Assembly: GCF_001429245.1 (NCBI RefSeq)
Contig: NZ_LMJE01000001.1
Coordinates: forward strand, 1,421,564 to 1,485,563
Source of the DNA: Rhizobium sp. Root274
GTDB lineage: Bacteria; Pseudomonadota; Alphaproteobacteria; Rhizobiales; Rhizobiaceae
DNA: 64,000 nt
Reading direction: 5' to 3'
Below are positions 16,712 to 26,738 of this stretch, one piece after another (position 1 is the first letter of the stretch; the number at the start of each line of letters is the position of its first letter). The position numbers were made by a program, and so were the translations under genes. Below the pieces are notes generated by a model. The model ran no database searches. It was given only the letters and a program-made list of their open reading frames with translations, and was not told the DNA's origin.

Positions 16712-18295
16712 TCACGCTGCCTTGGCGACGTGATACTCCTTGATGGCGACCATCTTGATCGCCGGATAACGCTCGGCCTCGTAACGCAGCGAGAACTGAT
16801 CCTGCGCCATGAAGACCGGGTCGCCGTCGAGGTCCCGGCAGATATCGCCGCGACGCTGGGTCATGAATTTTTCCAGATCGTCCTTGCTTTCGGCCGAAAT
16901 CCAGCGGCAGACGGAGAAGCGCGACATCTCGAAGGAGACCGGCAGGGTGTATTCCGCCGACAGACGTTCCTTCAACACGTCGAGCTGCAGCGCACCGACG
17001 ACACCGACGATGGCCGGCGAGCCATCTTCCGGCGAGAAGAGCTGCACGACGCCTTCTTCGGCCATCTGCTGCAGCGCTTCCTTCAGCTTCTTTGCCTTCA
17101 TCGCATCTTCCAGCCGCACGCGGCGGAGGATTTCCGGCGAGAAGTTCGGCACGCCCTGGAAGACGAGGTTTTCACCTTCGGTCAGCGTATCGCCGATGCG
17201 CAGTGTGCCGTGGTTCGGGATACCGACCACGTCGCCGGCAAAGGCGGTGTCGGCCAGCTGGCGTTGCGAGGCGAAGAAGAATTGCGGGGCCGTCAGCCCC
17301 ATCAGCTTGCCGGTACGGGCGAGCTTGGCCTTCATGCCGCGCTCCAGCTTGCCGGAGCAGATGCGGGCAAAGGCGATGCGGTCGCGGTGGTTCGGGTCCA
17401 TGTTGGCCTGGATCTTGAAAACGAAGGCCGTCATTTTTTCTTCCGAGGCATGCACGGTTCTGACGTCAGCAACCTGGTCGCGTGGCGGCGGCGCGAAGTC
17501 ACCCAGCGCATTGATCAGATCGCGCACACCGAAATTGCGCAGCGCCGAACCGAAGAAGACCGGCGTCATGTGGCCTTCGAGGAAAGCTTTATGATCGAAG
17601 GGGCGGCAAGCCTCGACAGCGAGTTCCAGTTCGTCGACGAAAGCGGTCCGTTCGTTTTCCGGCAGGTGCTCGGCCACGCTCTGCGGTCCATTGACCTTGG
17701 TCGCCTCGGCCTGGGTGTCACTGCCTCGATAGCTGCTGTTGGCCAGATTGTAGGAGCCGCAAAAGCTCTTCGAACGGCCGACAGGCCAGGTGATCGGGGC
17801 TGTATCGAGCGCCAGCTTCTCTTCGACCTCGTCGAGGATCTCGAAGATGTCGCGGCTTTCGCGGTCCATCTTGTTGACGAAGGTGATGATCGGGATGTCC
17901 CGCATGCGGCAGACTTCGAAGAGTTTGAGTGTGCGCGGCTCGATACCCTTGGCGGCGTCGATGACCATGACGGCAGCATCGACCGCGGTCAGCGTACGGT
18001 AGGTGTCGTCCGCAAAGTCTTCGTGGCCGGGCGTATCGAGAATGTTGAAGACATTGCCTTCATATTCGAAGGTCATCACGGAGGTGACGACCGAAATGCC
18101 GCGCTCGCGCTCGATCTTCATCCAGTCCGAACGGGTCTGGATGCGATCCTTCTTCGCCTTCACTTCACCGGCGAGCTGAATGGCGCCGCCGAACAGCAGC
18201 AGCTTTTCGGTGAGCGTCGTCTTGCCGGCATCCGGGTGGGCGATAATAGCAAAGGTGCGGCGGCGGGAGACCGCCTCTGCGAGGGTTTCAGCCAT
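16712..18295 (-). CDS. prfC: Peptide chain release factor 3
   Basis: RF3 is a translational GTPase that recycles RF1/RF2 after peptide release. The 527-aa length is that of the family. The GTPase motifs are AHPDAGKTTLTEK (G1, about 20-32), a switch region with RGISVVTSVMTFEY, DTPGHEDF (G3) and FVNKMDRE (G4). The C-terminal domain includes VGALQLDVLKERL. The gene is single and converges on the HAD gene; dut lies on the opposite strand upstream. Confidence 0.96.
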   Translation of the reverse strand: MAETLAEAVSRRRTFAIIAHPDAGKTTLTEKLLLFGGAIQLAGEVKAKKDRIQTRSDWMKIERERGISVVTSVMTFEYEGNVFNILDTPGHEDFADDTYRTLTAVDAAVMVIDAAKGIEPRTLKLFEVCRMRDIPIITFVNKMDRESRDIFEILDEVEEKLALDTAPITWPVGRSKSFCGSYNLANSSYRGSDTQAEATKVNGPQSVAEHLPENERTAFVDELELAVEACRPFDHKAFLEGHMTPVFFGSALRNFGVRDLINALGDFAPPPRDQVADVRTVHASEEKMTAFVFKIQANMDPNHRDRIAFARICSGKLERGMKAKLARTGKLMGLTAPQFFFASQRQLADTAFAGDVVGIPNHGTLRIGDTLTEGENLVFQGVPNFSPEILRRVRLEDAMKAKKLKEALQQMAEEGVVQLFSPEDGSPAIVGVVGALQLDVLKERLSAEYTLPVSFEMSRFSVCRWISAESKDDLEKFMTQRRGDICRDLDGDPVFMAQDQFSLRYEAERYPAIKMVAIKEYHVAKAA

Positions 18296-18380
18296 GTCTC
18301 AGGAATTCCTTTTGGTCGGCGGTTATCTAGCGTTTCGACGGCCAATATGCAATTGAGCGCGCAAAACAAAGGAATGCGCC

Positions 18381-18857
18381 ATGTCCCCGATCCCGACCGA
18401 CGTCCTCGCACCCGTGCTTAATCTCAAGCGCCTGCCGCATGGTGAAGGGCTCGACCTGCCGGCTTATGAGACGCGCGGCGCGGCTGGCATGGATCTCAGG
18501 GCTGCCGTGGTGGCCGACGAGCCGATGGTGCTTGCACCGGGACAGCGTGCGCTGGTGCCGACCGGTTTCATCTTCGAGATTCCCGAGGGTTTCGAGGCGC
18601 AGATCCGGCCCCGTTCCGGCCTTGCCTTCAAGAACGGTGTGACGTGCCTCAACACGCCCGGGACCATCGACAGCGATTATCGCGGCGAGGTGAAGGTGCT
18701 GCTGATCAATCTCGGGGACGAAGATTTTGTCATCGAGCGCGGCATGCGGATCGCCCAGATGGTGATTGCGCCGGTGACGCAGGCGCGTGTGGCCGAGGTG
18801 ACCGAGACATCAGACACGGCGCGGGGTGCCGGCGGGTTCGGCTCGACGGGGGTGTGA
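18381..18857 (+). CDS. dut: dUTP diphosphatase
   Basis: Dut hydrolyses dUTP to dUMP and PPi, keeping uracil out of DNA and supplying dTMP synthesis. The 158-aa trimeric-type enzyme shows all five motifs: AAGMDLRA (1), [10 protein letters not shown] (2), [14 protein letters not shown] (3), [10 protein letters not shown] (4) and the P-loop-like [12 protein letters not shown] (5) at the C-terminus. An acetyltransferase gene starts 10 bases after it and may be co-transcribed. Confidence 0.97.
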   Translation: MSPIPTDVLAPVLNLKRLPHGEGLDLPAYETRGAAGMDLRAAVVADEPMVLAPGQRALVPTGFIFEIPEGFEAQIRPRSGLAFKNGVTCLNTPGTIDSDYRGEVKVLLINLGDEDFVIERGMRIAQMVIAPVTQARVAEVTETSDTARGAGGFGSTGV

Positions 18858-18867
18858 GGGCCCGGGC

Positions 18868-19749
18868 ATGTCGGAGAGACTAACCCTACGGCAAGGTTAT
18901 TTCGCCAATCCGGACGCCTTTCAGGCGCTCGCGGATCTGCTGCAAGACGTCTTCGGCATCGACATCACTCTGCAAAACCGCCTCGGCGGGCCAGACCCGT
19001 CGTCGATGCCGTTCGGGTACTTTGACGAAACCGGCCGCTGCATTGCCAATTTCTCGGCGTTTGCCATGCCGCTTGTTATCGAGGGTCGTGTCGTCAGGGC
19101 GGCGGGTTTTCAATCCGGTGCCGTTCGCCCTGACTATCGTGGCCGGGGACTTTATCGCGACCTGATGCAGCGCGCCTTTGCCTGGGCCGACGCAGAGGGT
19201 TTCGAGGTGGGCATCCTTTTGACCGACAAGCCCGATCTCTATCGCGCTTTTGGTTTTCAAGTTCTGCCGCAGTTCCGGTTTTGCGGGAAGGTGCCGCCGA
19301 CGACTTCCACCGGCATTCATTCTCGGGATCTCGATCTGGCGAACTCCGATGATGTCGCGCTGGTCTCACATATTCTGGCCAACCGCCAACCGGTTTCCGC
19401 GGTGTTTTCCGTTCAGCGCCAGTCCGAAATGTTCCTGCTGAACTCATTCTTCGATCCGGAGATCCGGCTGAGCTACCTGCACACGTTTGATGCCGTCATT
19501 GCCTGGAAGCTTGAGGGCGAGAGCTTGCACATGCTGGATATTGCGGCGCCTCGCATCCCCTTGATGGCGGACATCTGCTCCGCCTTAGGCGTTGTGGTTG
19601 ATCGGGTCGAGGTGTGTTTTCCGACAGACCGTCTCGGATGGGTTGGCGAAGCCCGCCCCTATGCCGGGTCCTGCGCCCTGATGATCAGAGGTCTTGAGCC
19701 ATCTGCCATCAAGGTCCCCCTCATGCTGTCGCCGCTGGCGGATTTCTGA
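18868..19749 (+). CDS. GNAT-family N-acetyltransferase
   Basis: The 293-aa protein has a GNAT acetyl-CoA site in the N-terminal half: GAVRPDYRGRGLYRDLMQRA (about 80-99) matches the Q/RxxGxG/A pyrophosphate loop, followed by the LLTDKPDLYRAFGF strand typical of Eis-like acetyltransferases. The C-terminal half (about 150-293) is a less conserved extension. The ATG at 18868 is chosen because the upstream open frame overlaps dut. It probably shares the dut transcript. The acceptor substrate is unknown. Confidence 0.8.
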   Translation: MSERLTLRQGYFANPDAFQALADLLQDVFGIDITLQNRLGGPDPSSMPFGYFDETGRCIANFSAFAMPLVIEGRVVRAAGFQSGAVRPDYRGRGLYRDLMQRAFAWADAEGFEVGILLTDKPDLYRAFGFQVLPQFRFCGKVPPTTSTGIHSRDLDLANSDDVALVSHILANRQPVSAVFSVQRQSEMFLLNSFFDPEIRLSYLHTFDAVIAWKLEGESLHMLDIAAPRIPLMADICSALGVVVDRVEVCFPTDRLGWVGEARPYAGSCALMIRGLEPSAIKVPLMLSPLADF

Positions 19750-19840
19750 AGGGTGTCGGCAGCCTTTTGCGGCTCTTGAGCAAGACTTAAGCCGACCGAC
19801 GAAGGCCGCCTGCCGACGTCGCCACGCGCGCTTCGCGTGG

Positions 19841-20473
19841 TCAGCGCTGCGCTTCCGTGACCATGCGGATGGCGAGGGCTGCAAGCACGGTGCCCATCAG
19901 CCAGCGCTGCACCACCATCCAGACCGGCCGTCCGGCGAGGAAGAGGGCTATGGTGCCGGCCGACAGGGCGATCAGACCATTGCCGGTGACGGCGATCGCG
20001 ATCTGCGCAAAGCCCAAGATCAGCGACTGGGTGAAGACGCTGCCAATCGTGGGGTCCACGAACTGCGGCAGGAGCGACATGTAGAGGATGGCGACCTTCG
20101 GATTGAGCAGGCTGGTGACGAAGCCCATGACGAAGAGTTTCCGCGGGCTATCGACCGGCAGGTCCCGCACCTGGAAGGGCGAACGGCCGCCGGGGCGGAG
20201 CGCCTGCCAGGCGATCCAGCCGAGATAAAGTGCGCCGCAGAATTTCAGCATGTCATAGGCAAGCGGCACAGCGAGCAAAAGCACGGTGATGCCGCAGGCG
20301 GTCAAGAGCATGTAGACAAAGAAGCCAAGCGCCACCCCGCCCAGCGAGACAAGCCCGGCCATAGGCCCCTGGCAGATCGAGCGCGACACGAGATAGATCA
20401 TGTTCGGCCCCGGCGTCAGCACCATGCCGAGACAGATAAGTGCAAAAGCGACGAAGGCGGGAAGGCTTGGCAT
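19841..20473 (-). CDS. LysE/RhtB-family amino-acid exporter
   Basis: The 210-aa inner-membrane protein is predicted to have five or six helices and probably exports an amino acid or homoserine-lactone-like compound. The N-terminal GMVLTPGPNMIYLVSRSI is the family signature (PGPN), and SLLNPKVAILYMSLLPQFV is the conserved second half-repeat motif. A hairpin (CCACGCG at 19822-19828, CGCGTGG at 19834-19840) directly follows its stop. It is transcribed away from a second LysE-family gene across a 127-base gap. Confidence 0.9.
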   Translation of the reverse strand: MPSLPAFVAFALICLGMVLTPGPNMIYLVSRSICQGPMAGLVSLGGVALGFFVYMLLTACGITVLLLAVPLAYDMLKFCGALYLGWIAWQALRPGGRSPFQVRDLPVDSPRKLFVMGFVTSLLNPKVAILYMSLLPQFVDPTIGSVFTQSLILGFAQIAIAVTGNGLIALSAGTIALFLAGRPVWMVVQRWLMGTVLAALAIRMVTEAQR

Positions 20474-20600
20474 GCGGAAGGCTCCGGGCTATGGCCGCGC
20501 CACTTAAGAGCGGAGGCTTTCACGCTGCAAGGCCGATCGTGTCACCGTTGCAAGTCGGCTCGGGCGGACTTATGCAAAGGGTGCGGAAGAGGACACCACC

Positions 20601-21218
20601 ATGACACTGGCCACGATTATCGCCTATTGCGGCGCGCTGTTCATTGCAGCGGCTATTCCCGGACCCGGTATGACGGCCATCGTCGCGCGGGCGCTTGGGT
20701 CCGGATTTCGGCCGACGCTCTTCATGGGCTTTGGGCTGATCCTTGGCGATATCGTCTACCTGACCGCCGTGATCCTCGGGCTGGCACTCGTGGCAAAGAC
20801 ATTCACCACGGTGTTCCTCGTGATCAAGTTTATTGGGGCGGCCTATCTCGTTTATATCGCCTACAAACTGTGGACATCGGGCCTGCTGGCGCAGTCCGTG
20901 GCAGCAGAAACCGAGAACCGGGCTTGGCGCTCTTTCCTTTCGGGCCTGTTGGTCACACTCGGCAACCCGAAAACCATGCTGTTTTATATCGCGCTGGTGC
21001 CGAGCCTTTTGCCGCTCGGCGCCATCGGTCTCGTCGATTATCTTCTCTTGATCGGGCTGACATTTGCCGTGCTGATGTCGGTGCTCATTCCCTATATCCT
21101 GCTCGCGGCCCAGGCGCGGCACCTGATGAAGAGACCGTCGGCCTTGAAGCTGCTCAATCGCGGAGCGGCGGGGATCCTTGCCGGCACCGCCGCCTATATC
21201 GCGACGCGGCCCGTCTGA
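20601..21218 (+). CDS. LysE-family translocator
   Basis: This 205-aa, very hydrophobic protein of the LysE/RhtB superfamily has the [13 protein letters not shown] signature near residue 20 and the [20 protein letters not shown] motif near 119. Its PGPG in place of PGPN differs from the divergent neighbour, so the two are related but not recent duplicates. Substrate specificity is unknown. cysK lies 175 bases downstream in the same direction, which would fit export of cysteine-pathway metabolites but is not evidence for it. Confidence 0.88.
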   Translation: MTLATIIAYCGALFIAAAIPGPGMTAIVARALGSGFRPTLFMGFGLILGDIVYLTAVILGLALVAKTFTTVFLVIKFIGAAYLVYIAYKLWTSGLLAQSVAAETENRAWRSFLSGLLVTLGNPKTMLFYIALVPSLLPLGAIGLVDYLLLIGLTFAVLMSVLIPYILLAAQARHLMKRPSALKLLNRGAAGILAGTAAYIATRPV

Positions 21219-21393
21219 TCCGCGAGGGCAATCGCGGTGGCGCGATGTCACAGACGAGTTTTGCGACCGGCTTTGCGATCAGGCGCGGAGGAATATTTCC
21301 CTTTTCAATCAAGGCGCAGACAAAGGGTTCTGGCGGGACGAGGGCAATGCGCCTATCTTCGGTGTCAGCAAAAAATCTGCAGGGAGACCAGAC

Positions 21394-22362
21394 ATGACGG
21401 ATGCCAAGAAGCCCGGACGCGGTCGCGTCTATGGATCGATCACCGAGACGATCGGCGATACACCGATCGTCAGGCTGGACAAGCTGGCCAAAGAAAAGGG
21501 CGTGAAGGCGCATCTGCTGGCCAAGCTTGAATTCTTCAATCCGATTGCCTCGGTCAAGGATCGTATCGGGGTGGCGATGATTGAAAGCCTGGAAGCGCAG
21601 GGCAAGATAGCGCCCGGCAAAACGACCCTGATCGAACCGACCTCGGGCAATACCGGCATTGCGCTTGCGTTTGCCGCCGCGGCCAAAGGCTATCGCCTGA
21701 TCCTGACCATGCCGGAGACCATGTCGGTCGAGCGCCGCAAGATGCTGGCGCTGCTCGGGGCGGAACTGGTTCTCACCGAAGGCGCCAAGGGCATGAAGGG
21801 CGCGATTGCCAAGGCGCAGGAGCTGGCAGAAACGACGCCGGATTCCATCATACCCCAGCAATTCGAGAACCCGGCCAATCCGGAGATCCACCGCAAGACG
21901 ACAGCCGAGGAAATCTGGAACGACACGGAGGGCGGCATAGACATCTTCGTGTCCGGCATCGGCACCGGCGGCACGATTACCGGGACGGGCCAGGTGCTGA
22001 AGGCGAAGAAGCCTTCGGTCCAGGTGGTGGCGGTCGAGCCCGCCGACAGCCCGGTTCTCTCCGGCGGCAATCCCGGACCCCACAAGATCCAGGGCATCGG
22101 CGCGGGCTTTGCCCCGGCCATTCTCGACACCTCCATCTATGACGAGGTCGTCACCGTCACCAATGACGAGGCATTCGAGAATGCCCGGCTGGTTGCGCGG
22201 CTGGAAGGCGTGCCGGTCGGGATTTCCTCGGGTGCTGCGCTGACGGCCGCGATCAAGGTCGGCCAGCGCGCGGAGAATGCCGGCAAGACGATCGTCGTCA
22301 TCATCCCGTCCTTCGCCGAACGTTATCTCTCGACTGCGCTGTTTGCCGGGCTCGGGGAATAA
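21394..22362 (+). CDS. cysK: Cysteine synthase A (O-acetylserine sulfhydrylase)
   Basis: CysK joins sulfide to O-acetylserine to make cysteine, using PLP. The 322-aa enzyme has the PLP lysine in [11 protein letters not shown] (about residue 52), the substrate loop [11 protein letters not shown], the phosphate-binding [11 protein letters not shown] and the Ser in SSGAALTAA. The frame is open far upstream, overlapping the LysE gene, but the ATG at 21394 with AGGGAG upstream gives the normal family N-terminus. A stem-loop follows the stop. Confidence 0.96.
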   Translation: MTDAKKPGRGRVYGSITETIGDTPIVRLDKLAKEKGVKAHLLAKLEFFNPIASVKDRIGVAMIESLEAQGKIAPGKTTLIEPTSGNTGIALAFAAAAKGYRLILTMPETMSVERRKMLALLGAELVLTEGAKGMKGAIAKAQELAETTPDSIIPQQFENPANPEIHRKTTAEEIWNDTEGGIDIFVSGIGTGGTITGTGQVLKAKKPSVQVVAVEPADSPVLSGGNPGPHKIQGIGAGFAPAILDTSIYDEVVTVTNDEAFENARLVARLEGVPVGISSGAALTAAIKVGQRAENAGKTIVVIIPSFAERYLSTALFAGLGE

Positions 22363-22381
22363 ACAGTCCGTCCGCAATCGG

Positions 22382-22409
22382 CAGATGCGGCCCTCCCGGG
22401 CTGCATCTG
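22382..22409 (+). terminator. Stem-loop after cysK
   Basis: A 12-bp stem (22382-22393 with 22398-22409, one G-U pair) with loop TCCC begins 20 bases after the cysK stop. The T content after it is poor, so termination efficiency is uncertain. Confidence 0.55.
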
Positions 22410-22778
22410 TCTAGTTCAGCCCCAGCGCATGCTGGCCACCAATCCCGGTGACTGCGCTTCGATACTATGAGGGCGGCTGTCGCAAGGCGCAGATGATAGA
22501 TGGTGGCGATCGTTCTGAGCCTAAAAGGAGGGCCGGAGCGACGAGGTCTGATGATTTTTCTTCTTCTCTCCCCGGTGAAAAACTGCTCCTTTCACGCGCG
22601 TCGCGCATGCGTCGACATCCTCTCCAGCGCCGCGGGAAAGACCGTTGAGCTTGTGAAAATCAGGAGGGACCACTAAGTGTCGTGATGGGTTGCAGCCGTC
22701 ATTCGCGTCAGCTAGCATTTCTTTAACACCTTTCCGTAATTTCTGATTATTCGTAAGTTCTGCGAGACGAATGGGGCC
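22410..22778. other. 369-base non-coding gap before the HWE kinase gene
   Basis: No convincing gene is visible. The stretch 22500-22600 contains AAAGGAG near 22515 and CTCCTTT near 22586, which could pair across about 60 bases, and a T/C-rich run near 22550. The last 100 bases are AT-richer and probably carry the kinase promoter. No EcfG-type GGAAC element was found. A small regulatory RNA is possible but unproven. Confidence 0.35.
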
Positions 22779-23828
22779 ATGCGCGCATATTTCGATACCT
22801 TGCCGGCCTTTGCCGCGGTTCAGAAAACGCTGTCCAGCAAGGACAAGATCGTCACCTATGGGTTGAGCCTCGTCGTCTTCCTGGTTGCGCTGGTTCTGCG
22901 GGCTTGGCTCGACCCGCTGATGCCGGCTGGCTTTCCGTTTCTCACCTTCTTTCCCGCCGTCGTCATCTGTGGCTTCGTCTTTGGTGTGCGTCAGGGCATC
23001 CTCGTCTCCATTCTGTCTGGCCTGGCCGCCTGGTTCTTCTTCATCACGCCCTATCGCTTCGATGTCTCAGCCGGCACGCTGGTTGCCATGGGCCTCTATG
23101 TCTTCGTTATCGTCACCGATCTCACCCTGATCCATCTGATGATGGCCGCCTACCGGGCCGAGATCGCTGCGCGGCAGGAAACCCAGCGGCTGGCGGACGG
23201 CCAGGAGGTCATGGCGCAGGAACTCGACCACCGGCTGAAGAACATCTTCGCCACCATCAATGCCATTATCAGCCTGTCGCTGAAGAACGCCTCCAGCGCG
23301 GAGGAACTGGCGGCGCGCCTGCGCGACCGCCTGACAGCACTCGGCCGGTCCAATCTTCTGCTGCGGGGCCTGCGCGAAGGCGAGGATGCCTCGCTGCAGG
23401 CCGTTATCTTCCAGGCGCTTGAGCCCTTTGCGGTCGTCGGCACCCCCCGCTTTTCCGCCTCCGGTCCCAGGGTTCCGATCGGCGGCCAGACGGTGGTGGT
23501 GCTCAGCCTGATCCTGCACGAGCTCGGCACCAACGCTGCCAAATATGGTGCGCTCAGTGTCGGTTCCGGCCAGATCGATCTCACCTGGCGGCTGGAGCAA
23601 GCCGAAGGCGAAGAGGGCCGGCTGGTCATCGAGTGGCGCGAGAGCGGCGGTCCGGTGCCGACGGCGCCCCAGGCGGGTGCCGGCGGCTTCGGCTCCACGC
23701 TGATGAAGCGCGTCATCTCCGGCGTGCGTGGCCAGGCCGAGATGAGCTATCCCGAAAGCGGCGCCATCATCCGCATGTCATTGCCAACCGATATGCTGCG
23801 CCCAGCCGAGATGGGACAGCCGGCCTGA
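22779..23828 (+). CDS. HWE-family histidine kinase with DUF4118 membrane domain
   Basis: The 349-aa protein has four closely packed transmembrane helices (about 28-125) with the KdpD/DUF4118 pattern FLTFFPAVVICGFVFG and a SGLAAWFFFITPYRF turn. A cytoplasmic HWE kinase core follows: ELDHRLKNIFATINAII holds the phospho-His, HELGTNAAKYGALS is the N box, and the WRESGGP stretch supplies the Trp-Glu of the HWE name. No receiver is fused. HWE kinases commonly act in the alphaproteobacterial general stress response. No partner regulator is adjacent. Confidence 0.9.
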   Translation: MRAYFDTLPAFAAVQKTLSSKDKIVTYGLSLVVFLVALVLRAWLDPLMPAGFPFLTFFPAVVICGFVFGVRQGILVSILSGLAAWFFFITPYRFDVSAGTLVAMGLYVFVIVTDLTLIHLMMAAYRAEIAARQETQRLADGQEVMAQELDHRLKNIFATINAIISLSLKNASSAEELAARLRDRLTALGRSNLLLRGLREGEDASLQAVIFQALEPFAVVGTPRFSASGPRVPIGGQTVVVLSLILHELGTNAAKYGALSVGSGQIDLTWRLEQAEGEEGRLVIEWRESGGPVPTAPQAGAGGFGSTLMKRVISGVRGQAEMSYPESGAIIRMSLPTDMLRPAEMGQPA

Positions 23829-23965
23829 TCTTCGCCTCAACCACCGAGGCCGAAGCGCCCCGGCCTAACAAGATCGCCCCGTCTAGTCGCAGTCCGCACT
23901 CGCAGCCTTCCGTTCCCCCCAGCTTCGGGATCTCGGCGCGCCAAACTTACCCCTTCTCCAGCCGA

Positions 23966-25495
23966 TCACGCCGCCGCCGCCAGACGTTCCGAGGCGATGC
24001 GGTAAGAGATCGCTTCGGCAAGATGGATGCGGCCCAAGGTTTCCACCCCATCCAGATCGGCGAGCGTGCGAGCCACCTTCAGCACGCGGTGATAACCGCG
24101 GGCCGAAAAGCGGAACTTGTCGGCCGCGTCGCGCAGAAGCTGCAGACCCGCAGGGTCGGGTTCGGCAAGCGTCTCGATCAACGCTGTCGAGCAGCGGGCA
24201 TTGGTCGAAAACGGCAGCTCGAGGCGCGCGAAGCGTTCGCGCTGACGCTGACGGGCGGCCGCCACGCGCCGGGCAACGTCGGCGCTGCTTTCAGCCGTTC
24301 CGGGCCGGATGAGATCGGAGGCCGAGACCGCCGGCACGTCGATGCGGATGTCGATGCGATCCATCAGGGGGCCAGAGATGCGGCCCTGATATTCCGTCTG
24401 GCAGCGGATGCCGCGGGCGCAGACATGACCCGGCTCTCCGGCCATGCCGCAGCGACACGGGTTCATCGCCGCCACCAACTGGAAGTCGGAGGGATAGGAA
24501 ACACGATGATTGGCGCGGGCGATGATGCATTCACCGGTTTCGAGCGGCTGGCGGAGCGCATCAAGAACCGGCGGGGCAAATTCCGGCAATTCGTCAAGGA
24601 AGAGAATGCCGTGATGCGCCAGCGACGCTTCGCCCGGGCGGGCTTTCAACCCGCCACCGACCAGGGCCGCCATGGTGGCGGAATGGTGCGGGGTGCGGAA
24701 GGGTCGCCGATCGGAGAGCTTGCCGCCCGAAAGCTGACCCGCGATCGAATGGATCATCGAGACTTCCAACAGTTCCGGCGCCGACAACGGCGGCAGGATC
24801 GAGGGGAGCCGCGCGGCCAGCATGGACTTGCCAGATCCGGGAGGGCCAACCATCAAGAGATTATGTCCGCCGGCAGCTGCCACTTCCAGCGCGCGCTTGG
24901 CGCCTTCCTGGCCCTTGATGTCGGCGAGATCGGGCAGGTTGGCCGGTAGCGCGCGCACCGAAGGCTCCGGTCGTGACAGGACCTGCGTGCCACGAAAGTG
25001 GTTAGCGAGGCCGATCAGGCTGCGGGGGGCCAGAATATCAAGCTCGGCGCCGGCCCAGGCGGCCTCAGCGCCACTTTCCGCCGGGCAGATAAGGCCCTTG
25101 TCGACGGCATTGGCGCTGATCGCCGCTGGAAGTGCGCCGGCGATCGGGGCGATCGTGCCATCAAGATTGAGTTCGCCGATGACAAGATAACCCGAGAGAG
25201 CATCACCGGGAATGGCGCCGAGTGCCGCCATCAAGCCGAGCGCGATCGGGAGATCGAAATGACTGCCTTCCTTCGGCAAATCTGCCGGCGCCAGATTGAC
25301 GGTGATCTTCTTCGGCGGCAGGGAGAGGCCCGAGGCATGAAGCGCCGCCTGCACCCGCTCGCGGCTTTCGGCCACGGCCTTGTCGGGCAGGCCGACGATC
25401 TGCATCCCCGCCTTGCCGGGCGCCACCATGACCTGGACATCGACGGGCACACCCTCGATCCCCTGGAATGCAACCGTACTGACACGCGCTACCAT
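23966..25495 (-). CDS. comM: YifB/ComM family Mg-chelatase-like AAA+ helicase
   Basis: ComM promotes branch migration when transformed DNA is integrated; many non-competent species also keep the gene. The 509-aa protein has an N-terminal Lon-like domain (STVAFQGIEGVPVDVQVMV), Walker A GPPGSGKSMLA, the HHSATMAALVGGG loop, Walker B ILFLDELPEF and a C-terminal Mg-chelatase domain with the CxCG segment NPCRCGMAGEPGHVC. The open frame runs 85 codons further upstream, but the ATG at 25495 gives the usual family start. gshB lies upstream on the same strand with a 199-base gap. Confidence 0.94.
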   Translation of the reverse strand: MVARVSTVAFQGIEGVPVDVQVMVAPGKAGMQIVGLPDKAVAESRERVQAALHASGLSLPPKKITVNLAPADLPKEGSHFDLPIALGLMAALGAIPGDALSGYLVIGELNLDGTIAPIAGALPAAISANAVDKGLICPAESGAEAAWAGAELDILAPRSLIGLANHFRGTQVLSRPEPSVRALPANLPDLADIKGQEGAKRALEVAAAGGHNLLMVGPPGSGKSMLAARLPSILPPLSAPELLEVSMIHSIAGQLSGGKLSDRRPFRTPHHSATMAALVGGGLKARPGEASLAHHGILFLDELPEFAPPVLDALRQPLETGECIIARANHRVSYPSDFQLVAAMNPCRCGMAGEPGHVCARGIRCQTEYQGRISGPLMDRIDIRIDVPAVSASDLIRPGTAESSADVARRVAAARQRQRERFARLELPFSTNARCSTALIETLAEPDPAGLQLLRDAADKFRFSARGYHRVLKVARTLADLDGVETLGRIHLAEAISYRIASERLAAAA

Positions 25496-25694
25496 TGCCC
25501 GCCCTCGCCGATCGACGTGAAGCGCCCAACGCAACTTCATATTGCGTGTGACGACGGGAACAATCTCGCATAAGGAGCAGTGAATGGCAAGAACATTTGC
25601 GGAACATCCGCATCTGCAGGTAAGTGTCGGGTTGCATCGGGTTGCAGAGGCAGAACGCCTCAAGAACTTTTGCAGCCGATTCAGGCAGTTGGTA

Positions 25695-26642
25695 TCAGCC
25701 GCGCTTGCTTTCGATGGCATCCCAGAGAAGCGAGGCGATATCCGCGCCACCGAACTTCTTCACTTCGCGGATGCCGGTCGGCGAGGTCACATTGATCTCG
25801 GTCATGTAATCGCCGATGACATCAATGCCGACCAGAAGGAAGCCGCGTTCGCGCAGAGCAGGACCAATGCGGGCGCAGATTTCGCGCTCGCGGGCTGTCA
25901 GTTCCGTGGGTTCCGGCCTGCCGCCGGCATGCATGTTGGAGCGTGCATCATGTTCCGCCGGCACGCGGTTGATCGCCCCAACCGGCTCGCCATCGACGAG
26001 AATGATGCGCTTGTCGCCCTTGCGCACGGCCGGCAGATAACCTTGCGCGATGAAAGGCTCGCGGAACATCTGGTTGAACATCTCCATCAGCGAGGAGAAG
26101 TTGCGGTCGTCGCGCGTGGAATGGAAGACGCCGGCGCCTCCATTGCCGTAGAGCGGTTTCAGGATGATATCGCCCTGCTCTTTGCGGAAACGGGCAATCT
26201 CTGCCGGATCCTTGGTGATCAGGGTCGGTGGCATCAGGTCGGCAAATTCGGTGACAAAGATCTTTTCCGGCGAGTTGCGCACCCAGGCCGGATCGTTGAC
26301 CACCAACGTCTCCGGGTGAATGCGCTCCAGAAGATGGGTCGAGGTGATGTAGCTCATGTCAAAGGGCGGGTCCTGGCGCAGCAGAACGACATCCATGGTC
26401 GACAGGTCGATACGCTCCGGGGCGCCGAGGGTGAAATGGTCGCCCTTGACGTCGCGCAGTTCCATCGGCTCGACGGTCGCATAGACCTTGCCGTCGCGCA
26501 TCGACAGGCGGTCAGGCGTATAGTGGAAGAGCTTGTAGCCGCGCGCTTGCGCCTCCAGGCTCATGGCGAAGGTCGAGTCGCCAGCGATGTTGATCGTGGA
26601 GACGTGGTCCATCTGGACCGCGACATTGGTGATTTTCGCCAT
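25695..26642 (-). CDS. gshB: Glutathione synthetase
   Basis: GshB ligates glycine to gamma-glutamylcysteine with ATP. The 315-aa product matches the bacterial family length and shows [21 protein letters not shown], an ATP-grasp Lys strand ([14 protein letters not shown], about 140-153), [17 protein letters not shown] and the C-terminal [13 protein letters not shown] that binds metal and substrate. The start is the only reasonable ATG. It precedes comM on the minus strand. Confidence 0.96.
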   Translation of the reverse strand: MAKITNVAVQMDHVSTINIAGDSTFAMSLEAQARGYKLFHYTPDRLSMRDGKVYATVEPMELRDVKGDHFTLGAPERIDLSTMDVVLLRQDPPFDMSYITSTHLLERIHPETLVVNDPAWVRNSPEKIFVTEFADLMPPTLITKDPAEIARFRKEQGDIILKPLYGNGGAGVFHSTRDDRNFSSLMEMFNQMFREPFIAQGYLPAVRKGDKRIILVDGEPVGAINRVPAEHDARSNMHAGGRPEPTELTAREREICARIGPALRERGFLLVGIDVIGDYMTEINVTSPTGIREVKKFGGADIASLLWDAIESKRG

Positions 26643-26738
26643 AAGCTCTGTCCTCGTTCGAAAGCAAGGCAGATTTAGGCTGCGCCAGTGGTGATGGCAA
26701 CGGCGACAGCCTTGAATTTTCCTGATGCTGCTCTCTGT

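Noticed and set aside
16661-18421. 586-codon plus-strand ORF opposite prfC
   Set aside because: Mirror frame of the well-supported prfC gene.
19822-19840. Hairpin directly after the LysE-family stop as a terminator
   Set aside because: No T tract on either strand, so it is noted only with the gene.
20474-20600. The two divergent LysE-family genes as a recent tandem duplication
   Set aside because: Signature motifs differ (PGPN versus PGPG) and overall similarity is low by eye.
22448-22648. 66-aa plus-strand ORF in the gap before the HWE kinase
   Set aside because: Arg-rich random composition, no ribosome site and no domain.
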